Positions 8,608-17,808 of a stretch of DNA of 64,000 nucleotides are shown here, piece by piece (position 1 is the stretch's first letter; each line of letters starts with the position of its first letter). The DNA lies in assembly GCA_023384675.1 (NCBI GenBank), contig JAHDVK010000018.1:1-64000 (forward strand). Reading direction: 5' to 3'. Origin of the DNA: Bryobacteraceae bacterium. GTDB lineage: Bacteria; Acidobacteriota; Terriglobia; Bryobacterales; Bryobacteraceae. The notes beneath the pieces were generated by a model, which was given only the letters and a program-made list of their open reading frames with translations, searched no databases and was not told where the DNA came from. The translations under genes and the position numbers were made by a program.

Positions 8608-9426
8608 ATGACGCGTTCCACAAAGTCCCGTTCCGCCGCCGCCCGCGAATGGCAAAAACATTGGGAAGAAACCTGGCGCACTGCCGGCGCCATGGGCTTC
8701 GAAATGCCCGCGGCCACGCCGCCGAAAAAGATCAAAGGCGCGACGCGCGAGCGCAATTTCCTGACGCAGACCCGCGGGCTCGAGCGCGAGCTTGAGCGGC
8801 TCGCCCGCATCAACGACGAGTTCGCCCGCGGCTTCCGCACATTCTATAAACTGGGGCCGGCGGTGACCGTCTTCGGCTCCGCCCGTTTCAACGAGGGCCA
8901 CCCCTATTACGACCTGGGCGTGGCCACCGGCCGCGCGCTGGCCCGCCGCGGACTCACCATCATCACCGGCGGCGGTCCCGGCATGATGGAGGCCGCCAAT
9001 CGCGGCGCGCGCGAGGCCGGCGGGCCGTCCATCGGCGCCAACATCATCCTGCCTCATGAGCAGGCCGCAAACCCCTATGTGGACGAAGTGGTGACCTTCC
9101 ACTATTTCTTCGTTCGCAAGGTAATGCTGGTGAAATATTCCTGCGCTTTTCTGGCTTTGCCCGGCGGATTTGGCACACTGGACGAAGTATTTGAGGCCGC
9201 CACGTTGATTCAAACGGGGAAAATCGGCCCGTTTCCGATTATTCTGATCGGCGCAAAATTCTGGGACTGCATGCGGGCCTTTTTCGAGAAATTGCGCGAC
9301 GAAGGAGCGATTTCCGATTCGGATCTCGGCTTCGGCCGCATCACCGACGACCCCGAGGAGGCCGCCGATCTGGTGGTGAAAAGCCTGCCTCCGGAGCTCC
9401 GTTCGCGGCTCAAACCGTTACGCTGA
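8608..9426 (+). CDS. LOG-family (TIGR00730) Rossmann-fold protein
   Basis: The 272-residue product belongs to the LOG/lysine-decarboxylase-like family; characterised members are cytokinin riboside 5'-monophosphate phosphoribohydrolases or related nucleotide hydrolases. The diagnostic motifs are [14 protein letters not shown] and [12 protein letters not shown], the latter containing the catalytic Glu. An N-terminal extension of about 75 basic residues ([14 protein letters not shown]) precedes the core, as in longer members of the family. It starts nine bases after the tandem hydrolase with an AGGA ribosome site, so the two may be co-transcribed. Its end overlaps the convergent gluQRS by 17 bases. 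Confidence 0.88.
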   Translation: MTRSTKSRSAAAREWQKHWEETWRTAGAMGFEMPAATPPKKIKGATRERNFLTQTRGLERELERLARINDEFARGFRTFYKLGPAVTVFGSARFNEGHPYYDLGVATGRALARRGLTIITGGGPGMMEAANRGAREAGGPSIGANIILPHEQAANPYVDEVVTFHYFFVRKVMLVKYSCAFLALPGGFGTLDEVFEAATLIQTGKIGPFPIILIGAKFWDCMRAFFEKLRDEGAISDSDLGFGRITDDPEEAADLVVKSLPPELRSRLKPLR

Positions 9427-10276
9427 ACACGGCGGGCACTCGGGCCGCGTTCCACTCGGCCACAGCCCAGCGGAGCAGTTCCCCGCCCCGCAGATCCGGA
9501 GGCGAGAATCCCAGAAACCGCAGCACCGCGGGCAGATCGTTCACGCCCGCCTCGGGCGCGCGGGTCTGTTTACTGAGCTTCTCACCGGCTGCGTTCGCAG
9601 CCACCGGCACATGGAGATAGCGCGGCGTCCGATACGCGAGCGCTTGCTGGAGCGCGATCTGTCGCGCGGTGGAGCCGAGCAGGTCCGCGCCGCGCACGAC
9701 ATCGGTGATGCCTTGTCCGGCGTCGTCCACCACCACAGCCAACTGGTAGGCGAAGATGCCATCGGCGCGCAGCAGGACAAAATCGCCGGTCTCCGTCTCC
9801 ACGTTGCTCAGTTGGGGGCCTTGGACGCGATCGTCGAAATCGACGGTGCCCGAAGGGACCAGGAAGCGCCAAGCGCGGGGCGCGCGCCCCGGCGGCAGGC
9901 CGTTGCGGCAGGCGCCGGGATAGGCGGTTTCGCCCGATTTAGTGCGGCCGGCGGCCGAATCGGCGAGTTCCTTACGCGTGCAGGCGCAGGGGTAGGCGCG
10001 CCCTTCGCCGCGCAGGCGGTCGAGCACCGCGCGATACAGATCCAATCGCTCGCTCTGCCAGCTCACTTCGCCATCCCATTCCAGGCCGCACGCTTCGAGA
10101 GTGCGCAGGATGGAGTCCGCCGCGCCGGGCACGCAGCGCGGCGTGTCGAGGTCCTCCATGCGCACCAGCCATTCGCCGCCTGCCGCGCGCGCATCCAGAA
10201 AGCTGGCCACGGCGGCGACGAGCGAGCCGAAGTGGAGCGGTCCGGTGGGCGATGGGGCGAAGCGGCCGCGGTACAT
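9410..10276 (-). CDS. gluQ: Glutamyl-Q tRNA(Asp) synthetase
   Basis: The 288-residue enzyme is a truncated glutamyl-tRNA synthetase paralogue that attaches glutamate to queuosine at position 34 of tRNA(Asp). It has the Rossmann catalytic core but no anticodon-binding domain, matching the usual length of about 290-300. The HIGH-like signature is [13 protein letters not shown] and the KMSKS-like signature is EKLSKQ. The zinc-site cysteines are seen in YPCACTRKE and YPGAC. It begins two bases after the end of the gdx gene on the same strand. The ATG at 10276 gives the family's N-terminus; the open frame upstream is just the other strand's gdx coding sequence read in another frame. Confidence 0.93.
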   Translation of the reverse strand: MYRGRFAPSPTGPLHFGSLVAAVASFLDARAAGGEWLVRMEDLDTPRCVPGAADSILRTLEACGLEWDGEVSWQSERLDLYRAVLDRLRGEGRAYPCACTRKELADSAAGRTKSGETAYPGACRNGLPPGRAPRAWRFLVPSGTVDFDDRVQGPQLSNVETETGDFVLLRADGIFAYQLAVVVDDAGQGITDVVRGADLLGSTARQIALQQALAYRTPRYLHVPVAANAAGEKLSKQTRAPEAGVNDLPAVLRFLGFSPPDLRGGELLRWAVAEWNAARVPAVFSVTV

Positions 10277-10278
10277 GG

Positions 10279-10599
10279 TTATTGCGGGGTTGTGGCCTTC
10301 AGGCCCGCGATGCCGGCCACGATCAAAGCAATGCAGAGAATGCGCGGCCAGGTTCTCGGCTCGGCGAACAGCGCCATGCCAAGAATGGCGACGCCCACCG
10401 CGCCAATGCCGGTCCAGACGGCGTAGGCCGTGCCGACCGGCAGCGTGCGGATCGAAAGGGCGAGGCAATAGAAGCTGCCCGCCATGGTCAGAAGGGTCCA
10501 GAGGGTGGGCCAGAGGCGCGTGAAGCCTTCGGTGTACTTCAGCCCGACGGCCCAGGCGACTTCGAGAAGGCCCGCGATGAGTAACAAAATCCAGGGCAT
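10279..10599 (-). CDS. gdx: SMR-family guanidinium exporter (SugE/Gdx-like)
   Basis: This 106-residue protein has four predicted membrane helices and the small multidrug resistance fold. Glu13 in [15 protein letters not shown] is the conserved proton/substrate-coupling residue. The sequence follows E. coli SugE (now Gdx) closely: [29 protein letters not shown], and [10 protein letters not shown] at the end. The Gdx branch exports guanidinium in exchange for protons, rather than broad drugs. I placed the start at 10599 to match the family N-terminus; an ATG at 10614 is a second option. No known guanidine riboswitch is recognisable upstream. It heads a two-gene operon with gluQ. Confidence 0.9.
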   Translation of the reverse strand: MPWILLLIAGLLEVAWAVGLKYTEGFTRLWPTLWTLLTMAGSFYCLALSIRTLPVGTAYAVWTGIGAVGVAILGMALFAEPRTWPRILCIALIVAGIAGLKATTPQ

Positions 10600-10651
10600 G
10601 AGCGAAAGTATCATTTTAGAACCGGAAGGGTGCAACGCCGGCGCGGGGTGA

Positions 10652-10676
10652 TACATCCAAGAGCCCACGGGATGTA
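10652..10676. repeat. 7-bp inverted repeat in the gdx/anchor-V intergenic region
   Basis: TACATCC (10652-10658) and GGATGTA (10670-10676) form a perfect 7-bp inverted repeat around an 11-base spacer. It lies between the divergently transcribed gdx gene and the anchor-V gene, so it could be an operator for either or a leader hairpin for gdx. Nothing links it to a known regulator. Confidence 0.4.
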
Positions 10677-10728
10677 ATCCTCGGAACGAGAATCAGCGTC
10701 CCGAATGGGGGTAAACGAGGTGATTTTC

Positions 10729-11943
10729 ATGAAGAATCTGCTGCTTATAGGGGTTTTGTGCGCCTTGCCGGCGTGGGCTAATCTCGGCGGGGCCGATTTT
10801 GGGTTGACCGGCGCGCCGGGCGAAGGCAACTGCACGGTCTGCCATATCGGCGCGCCGCTCAACGAGGGCGGCGGTTCCATGAAGATCGAGCTTCTGAACG
10901 CCGCCACATATACGCCCGGGCAGCAGCACCGGCTGCGCATCACGCTCGCCGATCCCGCTGCCCGGCGTTGGGGTTTTCAGCTCACCGCCCGGCGCACCGC
11001 CGCGCCCAACGAACGGGCCGGGACACTCGCCTCGGAAAACGTGCAGATCCTTCGCGTGGACCCGTTCAACAACGTCCAATACGCGAACCAAACAAGCCTG
11101 GGTACACAGTCTGGAACCGCCGATCAGGCCGTGTGGGAAATGCTTTGGACCGCGCCCGCCGCGGGTTTCGGTTCGGTCACTTTCTATGCGGCAGGCAACG
11201 CCGCGAATAACAATCTGACCACTTCCGGCGACAACATCTACACCACTTCGCTCACTGTGGCTGAATCCACCGGCGAAGCGCCGCCGCTCACCTCATTCGT
11301 GCTGCCTCAGTTCGTTTACGGCACACAGGCCGCGGGCAACCGTTGGACCACCCAGCTCTATTTCCACAACGCCACGCAGGCCGCGGCTCCCATGGAACTT
11401 CGCTTCCGCGGCGACGACGGAGCGGACCTCAACTTTCCCGGAGGCGCGCAGCAGACGCGCAATCTCGCGCCGGGCGAGACGCTGCTTGTCCAGACCCCCG
11501 AGGCCGCTTCGTTCTTCTCGGGCTGGGTGGAAGCGCGCCTCCCGGCAGGCGTGAGCGGCTACGCGGTCTTCCGCCAGTCGGTCACCGGACGGGACGACAA
11601 TGAGGCGGTGGTGCTGCTGAGCCCGGTGGACAAGAACGCCTGGACGCTGATCCACGACGATTCGGGCCTGATCACGGGCATAGCCGTGGTGAACCCCGGC
11701 GGCGCCGCGATCACGGTGGACTATACGGCGCGCGACGCGGCGGGCCAGGCGACGGCTTCCGGTTCGGTGAACCTGCCGGCCGGGTCGAAGCTGGTGAACG
11801 CGCTGAATGCGTTACAGGGCTTGAGCGGCATCGCCGGGCGGCGCGGAGCCATCGAATTCCGCGCCGCAAGTGGAACGCTCGCGGTGCTTGGACTGCGGTT
11901 CGGCGCTTCGGCGTTTACGTCGGTCCCGGCTTCGGTGCGTTGA
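10729..11943 (+). CDS. Choice-of-anchor-V domain protein with Solibacter-type C-terminal module
   Basis: The 404-residue exported protein begins with a signal peptide (MKNLLLIGVLCALPAWA). Residues about 20-170 are a Reeler-like choice-of-anchor-V domain, in which the sequence GAPGEGNCTVCHIGAP contains a CxxCH c-type heme attachment motif. Residues about 190-404 are a beta-rich module (TTQLYFHNAT, GYAVFRQSVTGR, GIAVVNPGG, GTLAVLGLRF) that recurs at the C-terminus of many secreted Bryobacterales proteins. GAGG upstream of the ATG at 10729 supports this start. Its role is unknown; surface exposure and possible heme binding are inferred. Confidence 0.75.
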   Translation: MKNLLLIGVLCALPAWANLGGADFGLTGAPGEGNCTVCHIGAPLNEGGGSMKIELLNAATYTPGQQHRLRITLADPAARRWGFQLTARRTAAPNERAGTLASENVQILRVDPFNNVQYANQTSLGTQSGTADQAVWEMLWTAPAAGFGSVTFYAAGNAANNNLTTSGDNIYTTSLTVAESTGEAPPLTSFVLPQFVYGTQAAGNRWTTQLYFHNATQAAAPMELRFRGDDGADLNFPGGAQQTRNLAPGETLLVQTPEAASFFSGWVEARLPAGVSGYAVFRQSVTGRDDNEAVVLLSPVDKNAWTLIHDDSGLITGIAVVNPGGAAITVDYTARDAAGQATASGSVNLPAGSKLVNALNALQGLSGIAGRRGAIEFRAASGTLAVLGLRFGASAFTSVPASVR

Positions 11944-11977
11944 CGATTCCGGGCCGCAAGCCCGAAACTGGACGCAT

Positions 11978-14077
11978 ATGCGCCTGATTCTGTCAGCCTT
12001 CCTGGCCCTCACCGCGTTCGGAGCAGACAATCCCCTGCTGACGATCGCCCGCCTGCAACCGGGGCAGACGATCCCCTTCGATCAGATCAAGCCCGAGCAC
12101 GTGAGCCCAGCAGTGAAACAACTGCTGGCGGAGGCAGAAAAAGAGCGCGAAGCGCTCAGGAAAGGCCCCCGTCCGCTCACCTGGGACAACACGATGGCGC
12201 CGCTCGAAAAGCTCGGCGAACCGCTGGAGCGTACGTTCCGGATGGTGGGGACGCTCGAATCGCTGGCCACGACGCCCGCGCTAAGGAAGGCTTATAACGA
12301 GGCGCTGCCCCTGGTGCGCGGATTCGACTCGGCCACCGGGCGCGACCCGGTGATCGCTGCGCGCGTAAAGGAATATTCCGGGACGGCCGAGGCGCGGGCG
12401 CTCACCGGCCCGCTCGCTCGGGCGCTGAGCCTCACGCTCGACCGTTTCCGCCGCAATGGCGCGTACCTGGAGGAAAGCAAAAGGGCGCGTCTGAAGGAGA
12501 TCGACGATCGCCTGGCCCGATTGAGTGCGCGCTTTGGACAGAACGTACTCGATTCCACGAATGCTTTCGAACTTCTGATCACCAGTGAGCGCCAACTGGC
12601 CGGTTTGCCGGATTCGGCGCGCCGCGGCGCGGCCGCGAGCGCGAAGTCGAAGGGGCAGACCGGCTGGCGTTTCACGTTGCAGGCGCCGAGCTTTCTGGCG
12701 GTGATGCGCTATCTGGATGACGCTTCGATCCGCGAAAAGCTCTACCGGGCGCGGATGAACGTTGCCGCCGCGCCGCCGCACGATAACCGCCCCGTGATGA
12801 AAGAGACGCTCGAACTGCGGCGCGAGAAGGCGGCCTTGCTCGGCTATGCCACGTTCGCCGATCTGCAGACCGAGCCGCGAATGGCGCAAAGCGGCGCGAA
12901 TGTTTTGAAATTCCTCAACAATCTCGACGATAAGGCGCGGCCTGCCTTCGAGAAGGAGGCGGCTGAACTGCAGGCATTCCGGCGCAGCCTGGAAGGCGAG
13001 TCCGCCGCGCCGCTGCAGGCTTGGGATCTGAGCTACTACGCCGAAAAAATGAGGCGAAGCCTCTACGACGTGGAAGAAGAAATGGTCCGGCCGTACCTTC
13101 CGATGGAGAAAGTGCTGGAAGGCATGTTCGCCCATTCAGGACGAATTTTCGGCATCACGGTGAAGCCGGTGGCGAATCAGGCGGTGTGGGATCCCGCCGT
13201 GAAGTATTTCGCCATCCACGACCGCGACGGCGCCCTGCTGGCCCACTTCTATCTCGACTTCTATCCCCGGGAAAACAAACGCGGCGGAGCGTGGATGAGC
13301 CCCATCTGGCCAGCCGGAGACCACGCCGGAGCCGGCTTCCAGCCCCATTTGGGCCTGATTGCCGGAAACGTCACCCCGCCGGTGGATGGCAAGCCCGCCC
13401 TGCTCACGCTGGGCGAGGTGCGGACGCTGTTTCACGAGTTCGGCCATCTGCTGCATCTGGCTCTGAGCAGGGCGCCGGTGCCGTCGCTGGCGGGGATCCG
13501 CGTCGCGTGGGACTTTGTCGAACTGCCCAGCCAGATCATGGAAAACTTCACCTGGGAACGCCCGGTGGTGGACCTGTTCGCGCGCCACTACGAGACTGGC
13601 GATGCGATGCCCGCCGACCTCTTCGCGAAGCTCGAAAAAGCGCGAAATTTCCGCTCCGCAAGCGATCTGATGGGCCTTTTAGGGGGCGGAATGGTCGATA
13701 TTCTGCTCCATACCGGGTACACAGCCAATGATCAGCAAGGCGACGTCGTCAGCTACACCCGCAAGATCTACGACCGGTATTCGCCCGCGCCGGCCCCGGA
13801 GGACTCTGCCCGGATTGCCGCCTTCATGCACATCTTCTCGGGCGGGTATGCGGCCGGCTACTACAGCTATCAGTGGGCACAGGTGTTGGATGCGGATGCC
13901 TTCACGCGCTTCAAGCGGGAGGGCGTGTTCTCGGAAACAGCGGGTCAGGCTTTCCGCCGGATCGTGCTCGAGAAGGGCAACACCGAGCCACCCGGCGATC
14001 TGTTCCGGCAGTTTCTGGGCCGGGATCCCGACGTGAAAGCCCTCCTGGAGCGCAACGGGCTCTCGGCCGGGCAGTGA
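11978..14077 (+). CDS. Secreted M3-family zinc oligopeptidase
   Basis: This 699-residue metallopeptidase belongs to family M3 (thimet oligopeptidase, dipeptidyl carboxypeptidase). The zinc motif is HEFGH with His486, Glu487 and His490, and the third ligand is the Glu of the FVELPSQIMENF helix downstream. The substrate-loop region YAAGYYSYQWA is also typical. Unlike most cytoplasmic M3 enzymes it starts with a signal peptide (MRLILSAFLALTAFGAD), so it probably degrades peptides in the periplasm. I took the ATG at 11978, directly before the signal. It follows the anchor-V gene by 34 bases on the same strand. Confidence 0.92.
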   Translation: MRLILSAFLALTAFGADNPLLTIARLQPGQTIPFDQIKPEHVSPAVKQLLAEAEKEREALRKGPRPLTWDNTMAPLEKLGEPLERTFRMVGTLESLATTPALRKAYNEALPLVRGFDSATGRDPVIAARVKEYSGTAEARALTGPLARALSLTLDRFRRNGAYLEESKRARLKEIDDRLARLSARFGQNVLDSTNAFELLITSERQLAGLPDSARRGAAASAKSKGQTGWRFTLQAPSFLAVMRYLDDASIREKLYRARMNVAAAPPHDNRPVMKETLELRREKAALLGYATFADLQTEPRMAQSGANVLKFLNNLDDKARPAFEKEAAELQAFRRSLEGESAAPLQAWDLSYYAEKMRRSLYDVEEEMVRPYLPMEKVLEGMFAHSGRIFGITVKPVANQAVWDPAVKYFAIHDRDGALLAHFYLDFYPRENKRGGAWMSPIWPAGDHAGAGFQPHLGLIAGNVTPPVDGKPALLTLGEVRTLFHEFGHLLHLALSRAPVPSLAGIRVAWDFVELPSQIMENFTWERPVVDLFARHYETGDAMPADLFAKLEKARNFRSASDLMGLLGGGMVDILLHTGYTANDQQGDVVSYTRKIYDRYSPAPAPEDSARIAAFMHIFSGGYAAGYYSYQWAQVLDADAFTRFKREGVFSETAGQAFRRIVLEKGNTEPPGDLFRQFLGRDPDVKALLERNGLSAGQ

Positions 14078-14082
14078 CGGAC

Positions 14083-15150
14083 CTAGATCGAGTAGTCTTC
14101 CAGGAAAACCCGCGCCTCGCGCGGCTTCACGAAGACTTCGTCGCCACGCTGGACCGGCGTTAGCTCGTAGGCGTCGTGCGAAAGATCCACGCGCAAGGTC
14201 TCGCCGGTTTCGCTGCGCACCTCGATGCGCACCACCGGCCCCGCCGACTGTACGCGGACTACTCGCGCCCGCAGTGCCGTCTGACCTTCCACCGCGCGCT
14301 CAATCTGCAACTGATGCGGGCGGACAAGAACGCGCGCCCGCGCACCCTCCGGCTGTCCCGGCGATTCGAGCGCCACGCCGCCGATCACCGTGCGGCCCGA
14401 TTCCACGCGTCCATGGAACAGGTTCACGTGGCCGAGGAAGTCCATCACGAATTCCGAAGCTGGGTTGTGAAAGACCTCGTCGGGCGTGCCCGTCTGTTCC
14501 ACGCGCGCCCGGTTCATCACCACAATCCGGTCGGCCACCTCAAGCGCTTCGTCCTGGTCGTGGGTCACCAGGATGCTGGTGACGTGCATCTCGTCGTGCA
14601 GGCGCCGCAGCCACCGGCGGAGGTCCTGACGGACGCGTGCATCCAGCGCTCCGAAAGGCTCATCGAGCAGCAGCACGCGCGGCTCGATCGCCAGCGCGCG
14701 CGCCAACGCCACCCGCTGGCGTTGCCCGCCCGAAAGCTGCGACGGCAGCCTTCGCGCGAGGTTTTCCATTTGGATCAGTTGAAGCAGGGCCGTGACGCGG
14801 TCGCGAATCCCGGTTTCGGACGGCCGCACCGCGCGCGGGCGCACACGCAGCCCGAAGGCCACGTTCTCGAAGACCGTCATATGCCGGAAGAGCGCGTAGT
14901 GTTGAAACACGAAGCCCACTTTACGTTCCGGCTCCGGCAGTTCGCTTAACGGCCGCCCCTCGAACAGGACATCGCCGCTGCCGGGGTCGGGCGTCTCGAG
15001 CCCGGCGATGGTGCGCAGCAGGGTCGTTTTGCCAGACCCGGAAGGGCCGAGCAGCGCCACCAGTTCGCCGGCCTTCACCTCGATAGACACATCGCGCAGA
15101 GCGGCGAAATCGCCGAACGTCTTGCTGACATTGCGAACCTCGATGCTCAT
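14083..15150 (-). CDS. cysA: Sulfate/thiosulfate ABC transporter ATP-binding protein
   Basis: The 355-residue ATPase energises sulfate or thiosulfate import. Visible motifs are Walker [10 protein letters not shown], the Q-loop FVFQHYALF, the ABC signature LSGGQRQR, Walker [13 protein letters not shown] and the switch His in VTHDQDEA. The C-terminal third is a regulatory TOBE-like domain ([10 protein letters not shown]). The ATG at 15150 overlaps the cysW stop codon by one base (TAATG), which indicates translational coupling. It is the last gene of the four-gene operon. Confidence 0.93.
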   Translation of the reverse strand: MSIEVRNVSKTFGDFAALRDVSIEVKAGELVALLGPSGSGKTTLLRTIAGLETPDPGSGDVLFEGRPLSELPEPERKVGFVFQHYALFRHMTVFENVAFGLRVRPRAVRPSETGIRDRVTALLQLIQMENLARRLPSQLSGGQRQRVALARALAIEPRVLLLDEPFGALDARVRQDLRRWLRRLHDEMHVTSILVTHDQDEALEVADRIVVMNRARVEQTGTPDEVFHNPASEFVMDFLGHVNLFHGRVESGRTVIGGVALESPGQPEGARARVLVRPHQLQIERAVEGQTALRARVVRVQSAGPVVRIEVRSETGETLRVDLSHDAYELTPVQRGDEVFVKPREARVFLEDYSI

Positions 15151-15944
15151 TAAACCGCCTCCCGCGTGCGCCATTCAAGCGCCGCGCGCGCCGCGAGCGT
15201 GCCCAGAGCGGTGAGCGCCAGTAGCGTCGCCACGGCGAAGGCGCCGGCGAAGTTGTATTCGTTGTAGAGAATCTCGATATGGAGCGGCGCCGTGTTGGTG
15301 CGGCCGCGGATGTGGCCGGACACCACCGAAACCGCGCCGAATTCGCCGAAGGCGCGCGCCACGGAGAGGATCACTCCATAGAGCAGCGCCCAGCGGACAT
15401 TGGGCAGCGTCACCCGCCGGAAGGTCTGCCACGCGCCCGCGCCCAGCAGCCGGGCCGCCTGTTCTTCCTCCTCGCCTTGTTCTTCGAGCAGCGGGATCAA
15501 CTCCCTTGCCACGAAAGGCAGTGTGACGAAAATCGTGGCGAGGATAATCCCTGGCACGGCAAACACGACTTCAATGCCCCGCTCCCACAGCCAGGGACCC
15601 AGCCAGCCCTGCAGCCCGAAGACGAGCATGTACATCAGCCCGGTGACCACGGGCGAAACCGCCAGCGGCAGGTCAATGAGCGTGACCAGCGCGCTGCGGC
15701 CCGGAAACCGGAACCGCGCCACCGCCCAGGCCGCGGCCAGCCCGAACACCAGATTGAGCGGCACAGCCACTGCCGCCGCGAACAGCGTCAGACGCACCGC
15801 GGCCAGCGCCGCCGGTTCCGTCACCGCCGCCCAATAGACGCCCCAGCCGCGCCGCAGCGCCTCGCCGAAGATCGCCGCCAGCGGCAGCGCCAGGAACAGG
15901 CCCAGGAACAAAGCCGTGACCGCCAGCAGCAGCGCGCGCATCAT
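15150..15944 (-). CDS. cysW: Sulfate ABC transporter permease CysW
   Basis: This 264-residue inner-membrane permease has about six transmembrane helices and the cytoplasmic EAA loop ([23 protein letters not shown]) that docks onto the ATPase. The ending [26 protein letters not shown] is typical of CysW. A GAGGAG ribosome site precedes the two consecutive ATGs at 15944 and 15941. The start overlaps the cysT stop (ATGA). An open frame extends much further upstream but is out of register with cysT and is not part of the gene. Confidence 0.92.
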   Translation of the reverse strand: MMRALLLAVTALFLGLFLALPLAAIFGEALRRGWGVYWAAVTEPAALAAVRLTLFAAAVAVPLNLVFGLAAAWAVARFRFPGRSALVTLIDLPLAVSPVVTGLMYMLVFGLQGWLGPWLWERGIEVVFAVPGIILATIFVTLPFVARELIPLLEEQGEEEEQAARLLGAGAWQTFRRVTLPNVRWALLYGVILSVARAFGEFGAVSVVSGHIRGRTNTAPLHIEILYNEYNFAGAFAVATLLALTALGTLAARAALEWRTREAV

Positions 15945-16765
15945 CCCGCGTTTCTCCTCGCGCGCGCATCCAGCGCGTTGATCCCGAACAGCATCAGAAA
16001 GGAACCGCCCATCAGCACGACGCTCAGCGCCGTCGCGCCCGCGTAGTCGAACTGTTCGAGGCGCGACATGATCAGCAGCGGCGCGATTTCGGTCTTCAGC
16101 GGCAGGTTTCCGGATATAAAAACCACCGAGCCGTACTCGCCCAGCGCGCGCGCAAACGCCATCGCGAAGCCCGTCAGCAAGGCGGGGCGCAGCGCGGGCA
16201 GCAGCACGGAAACGAACGTGCGCGCGGGCGAGGCGCCCAACAGCCGCGCCGCCTCCTCGAGGCCCGGGTCCAGATCCTCGATCGCCGGCTGCACGGTCCG
16301 GATGACGAACGGCAGGCCGATGAACGTAAGCGCCACCACCACACCGGCCGGCGTAAACGCCAGTGGAAGGCCCAGCCCGCCGAGCCAGCCGCCGCTCGAG
16401 TAGATCGCCGTCAGCGCGATGCCCGATACGGCCGTCGGCAGCGCGAACGGCAGATCCACCAGCGCGTCCACCAGCCGCTTGCCCGGAAACGAATAGCGCG
16501 CCAGCGACCACGCGGCCACGAAGCCGAACACAGCGTTCAACGCCGCCGCCGCCAGCGACGCCAGCACCGTGAGCCGGTAGGCCGCCAGCGCCCGTTCGCT
16601 CAGCGCGGCTTCGGCGAACTCGCGCCATGTCAGCCCCGACGCTTTCGCCGCGAGCGCCGCCACCGGCAACAGGATGGCGAGGCCGAGCCAGGCGGCCGCG
16701 AAGCCCAGGCTCAACCCAAAGCCCGGCGCGCGGCCCGGATTGCTAACGCGGGCGGTAAATCTCAT
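15941..16765 (-). CDS. cysT: Sulfate ABC transporter permease CysT
   Basis: The 274-residue permease is the CysT (CysU) partner of CysW in the inner membrane. It shows six hydrophobic helices, the EAA loop ([22 protein letters not shown]) and the family segment [29 protein letters not shown] six bases before the ATG at 16765 fixes the start, and the gene begins 23 bases inside the end of sbp, another sign of tight coupling. Confidence 0.92.
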   Translation of the reverse strand: MRFTARVSNPGRAPGFGLSLGFAAAWLGLAILLPVAALAAKASGLTWREFAEAALSERALAAYRLTVLASLAAAALNAVFGFVAAWSLARYSFPGKRLVDALVDLPFALPTAVSGIALTAIYSSGGWLGGLGLPLAFTPAGVVVALTFIGLPFVIRTVQPAIEDLDPGLEEAARLLGASPARTFVSVLLPALRPALLTGFAMAFARALGEYGSVVFISGNLPLKTEIAPLLIMSRLEQFDYAGATALSVVLMGGSFLMLFGINALDARARRNAG

Positions 16766-17714
16766 CAAAAACTCCGCCTTGCGCGAAATGCCGTCGATGG
16801 GCCTCGTTCCAGCCGCCGAACTCCTCGTCCACCGTGAACATGGCGATTTCCGGGAAAATGTCCGCGGTTTCCCGCAGTATTTCCGGCAAAACGGGCCGGA
16901 AATAATGACGGGCGCCAATCCGCTGCCCCTGGACAGTGAAATGGAAGTCCAGATAGGCCCGTGCGGCCGCGAGCGTGCCCCGGCGCTCCGCCATGCGGTC
17001 CACCACGGCCACCGGCGGTTCGGCCCGGATGCTCACCTCCGGCCAGACGATTTCCAGACCCTGGTCAGCAAATTCCCTGCGCGCCAGAAAGGCCTCGTTT
17101 TCCCAGCTCAGCAGCACGTCGCCCATGCCACGCTGAATGAAGGTAGCGGCCGAACCCCGCGCGCCCGCGTCCAGCACCGGCGCCCGCCGGTAGAGAGATT
17201 CGACGAACGCCCTCGGATCAAGCCCCGCGCGCCGCGCCCCGCCCCACGCCGCCAGATAGTTCCAACGGGCCCCGCCCGAGGTCTTGGGGTTCGCGGTCAG
17301 CACCACCACGTCCTCCCGCTCCAGATCCGCCCAGCCGCGCACGCCCTTGGGATTGCCGCGCCGCACCAGAAACACAATGGTGGACGTGAAAGGGACGCCC
17401 CCCTCCGGCAGCCGATCCCGCCATCCCGCCGCCAGCAGGCCCGAACGCTCCGCGATCATATCGATGTCATAGGCCAGCGCCAGCGTCACCACATCCGCCC
17501 CCAACCCCTCGATGACCGACCGGGCCTGTTTGCCCGAGCCCCCGTGCGACTGCTCGATCCGCACCGGCCCGTCCAAGGTGGCCGCAAACGCTTCATTTAA
17601 CTCCACATACATTTCGCGCGTCGTATCGTAGCTCACGTTGCGAAGGACCAACTGCTCGTCCCTCGCCCCACAACCCAGCGAGACCAGCCCCAAAATAATG
17701 GCGAACCACTTCAT
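16743..17714 (-). CDS. Sulfate-binding protein of the ABC transporter
   Basis: The 323-residue periplasmic binding protein (Sbp/CysP type) delivers sulfate or thiosulfate to CysTW. The hallmark [10 protein letters not shown] near the N-terminus and the later [16 protein letters not shown] and [17 protein letters not shown] are family signatures. The leader ends [14 protein letters not shown]: a Cys follows the hydrophobic stretch, but the -3 residue is Ser, so it is an imperfect lipobox. It may be a lipoprotein. As first gene of the operon it probably has the promoter in the 17715-17760 gap. No sulfate-reduction genes are near by. Confidence 0.92.
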   Translation of the reverse strand: MKWFAIILGLVSLGCGARDEQLVLRNVSYDTTREMYVELNEAFAATLDGPVRIEQSHGGSGKQARSVIEGLGADVVTLALAYDIDMIAERSGLLAAGWRDRLPEGGVPFTSTIVFLVRRGNPKGVRGWADLEREDVVVLTANPKTSGGARWNYLAAWGGARRAGLDPRAFVESLYRRAPVLDAGARGSAATFIQRGMGDVLLSWENEAFLARREFADQGLEIVWPEVSIRAEPPVAVVDRMAERRGTLAAARAYLDFHFTVQGQRIGARHYFRPVLPEILRETADIFPEIAMFTVDEEFGGWNEAHRRHFAQGGVFDEIYRPR

Positions 17715-17753
17715 TCACCATATACTCTATCATGTTTAGGATGAACGGAAGCT

Positions 17754-17785
17754 GAAAAAAGCGGAAGCCGCAGCTTCCGCCTTTT
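17754..17785. terminator. Bidirectional rho-independent terminator
   Basis: GCGGAAGC (17761-17768), a CGCA loop and GCTTCCGC (17773-17780) make a perfect 8-bp stem. It is followed by CTTTTC on the plus strand and by a run of six T on the minus strand (AAAAAA at 17755-17760). The minus-strand reading fits termination of the rhlE-like gene before the sulfate operon. Confidence 0.85.
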
Positions 17786-17808
17786 CTATCGCACTACTTT
17801 CTTAAGAC

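Noticed and set aside
6412-9213. A 933-codon open frame on the minus strand opposite the tandem hydrolase and LOG genes.
   Set aside because: It is Arg/Gly/His-rich with no recognisable motif and lies antisense to two genes with clear catalytic motifs; it results from high GC at third codon positions.
10600-10728. A guanidine-I, -II or -III riboswitch upstream of gdx.
   Set aside because: None of the conserved blocks I know for these classes is present by eye; only a simple inverted repeat is seen.
11949-11963. CGGGC-CGCAA-GCCCG hairpin between the anchor-V and M3 peptidase genes as terminator.
   Set aside because: The stem is only 5 bp and there is no T tract, so it is more likely a chance intercistronic hairpin.
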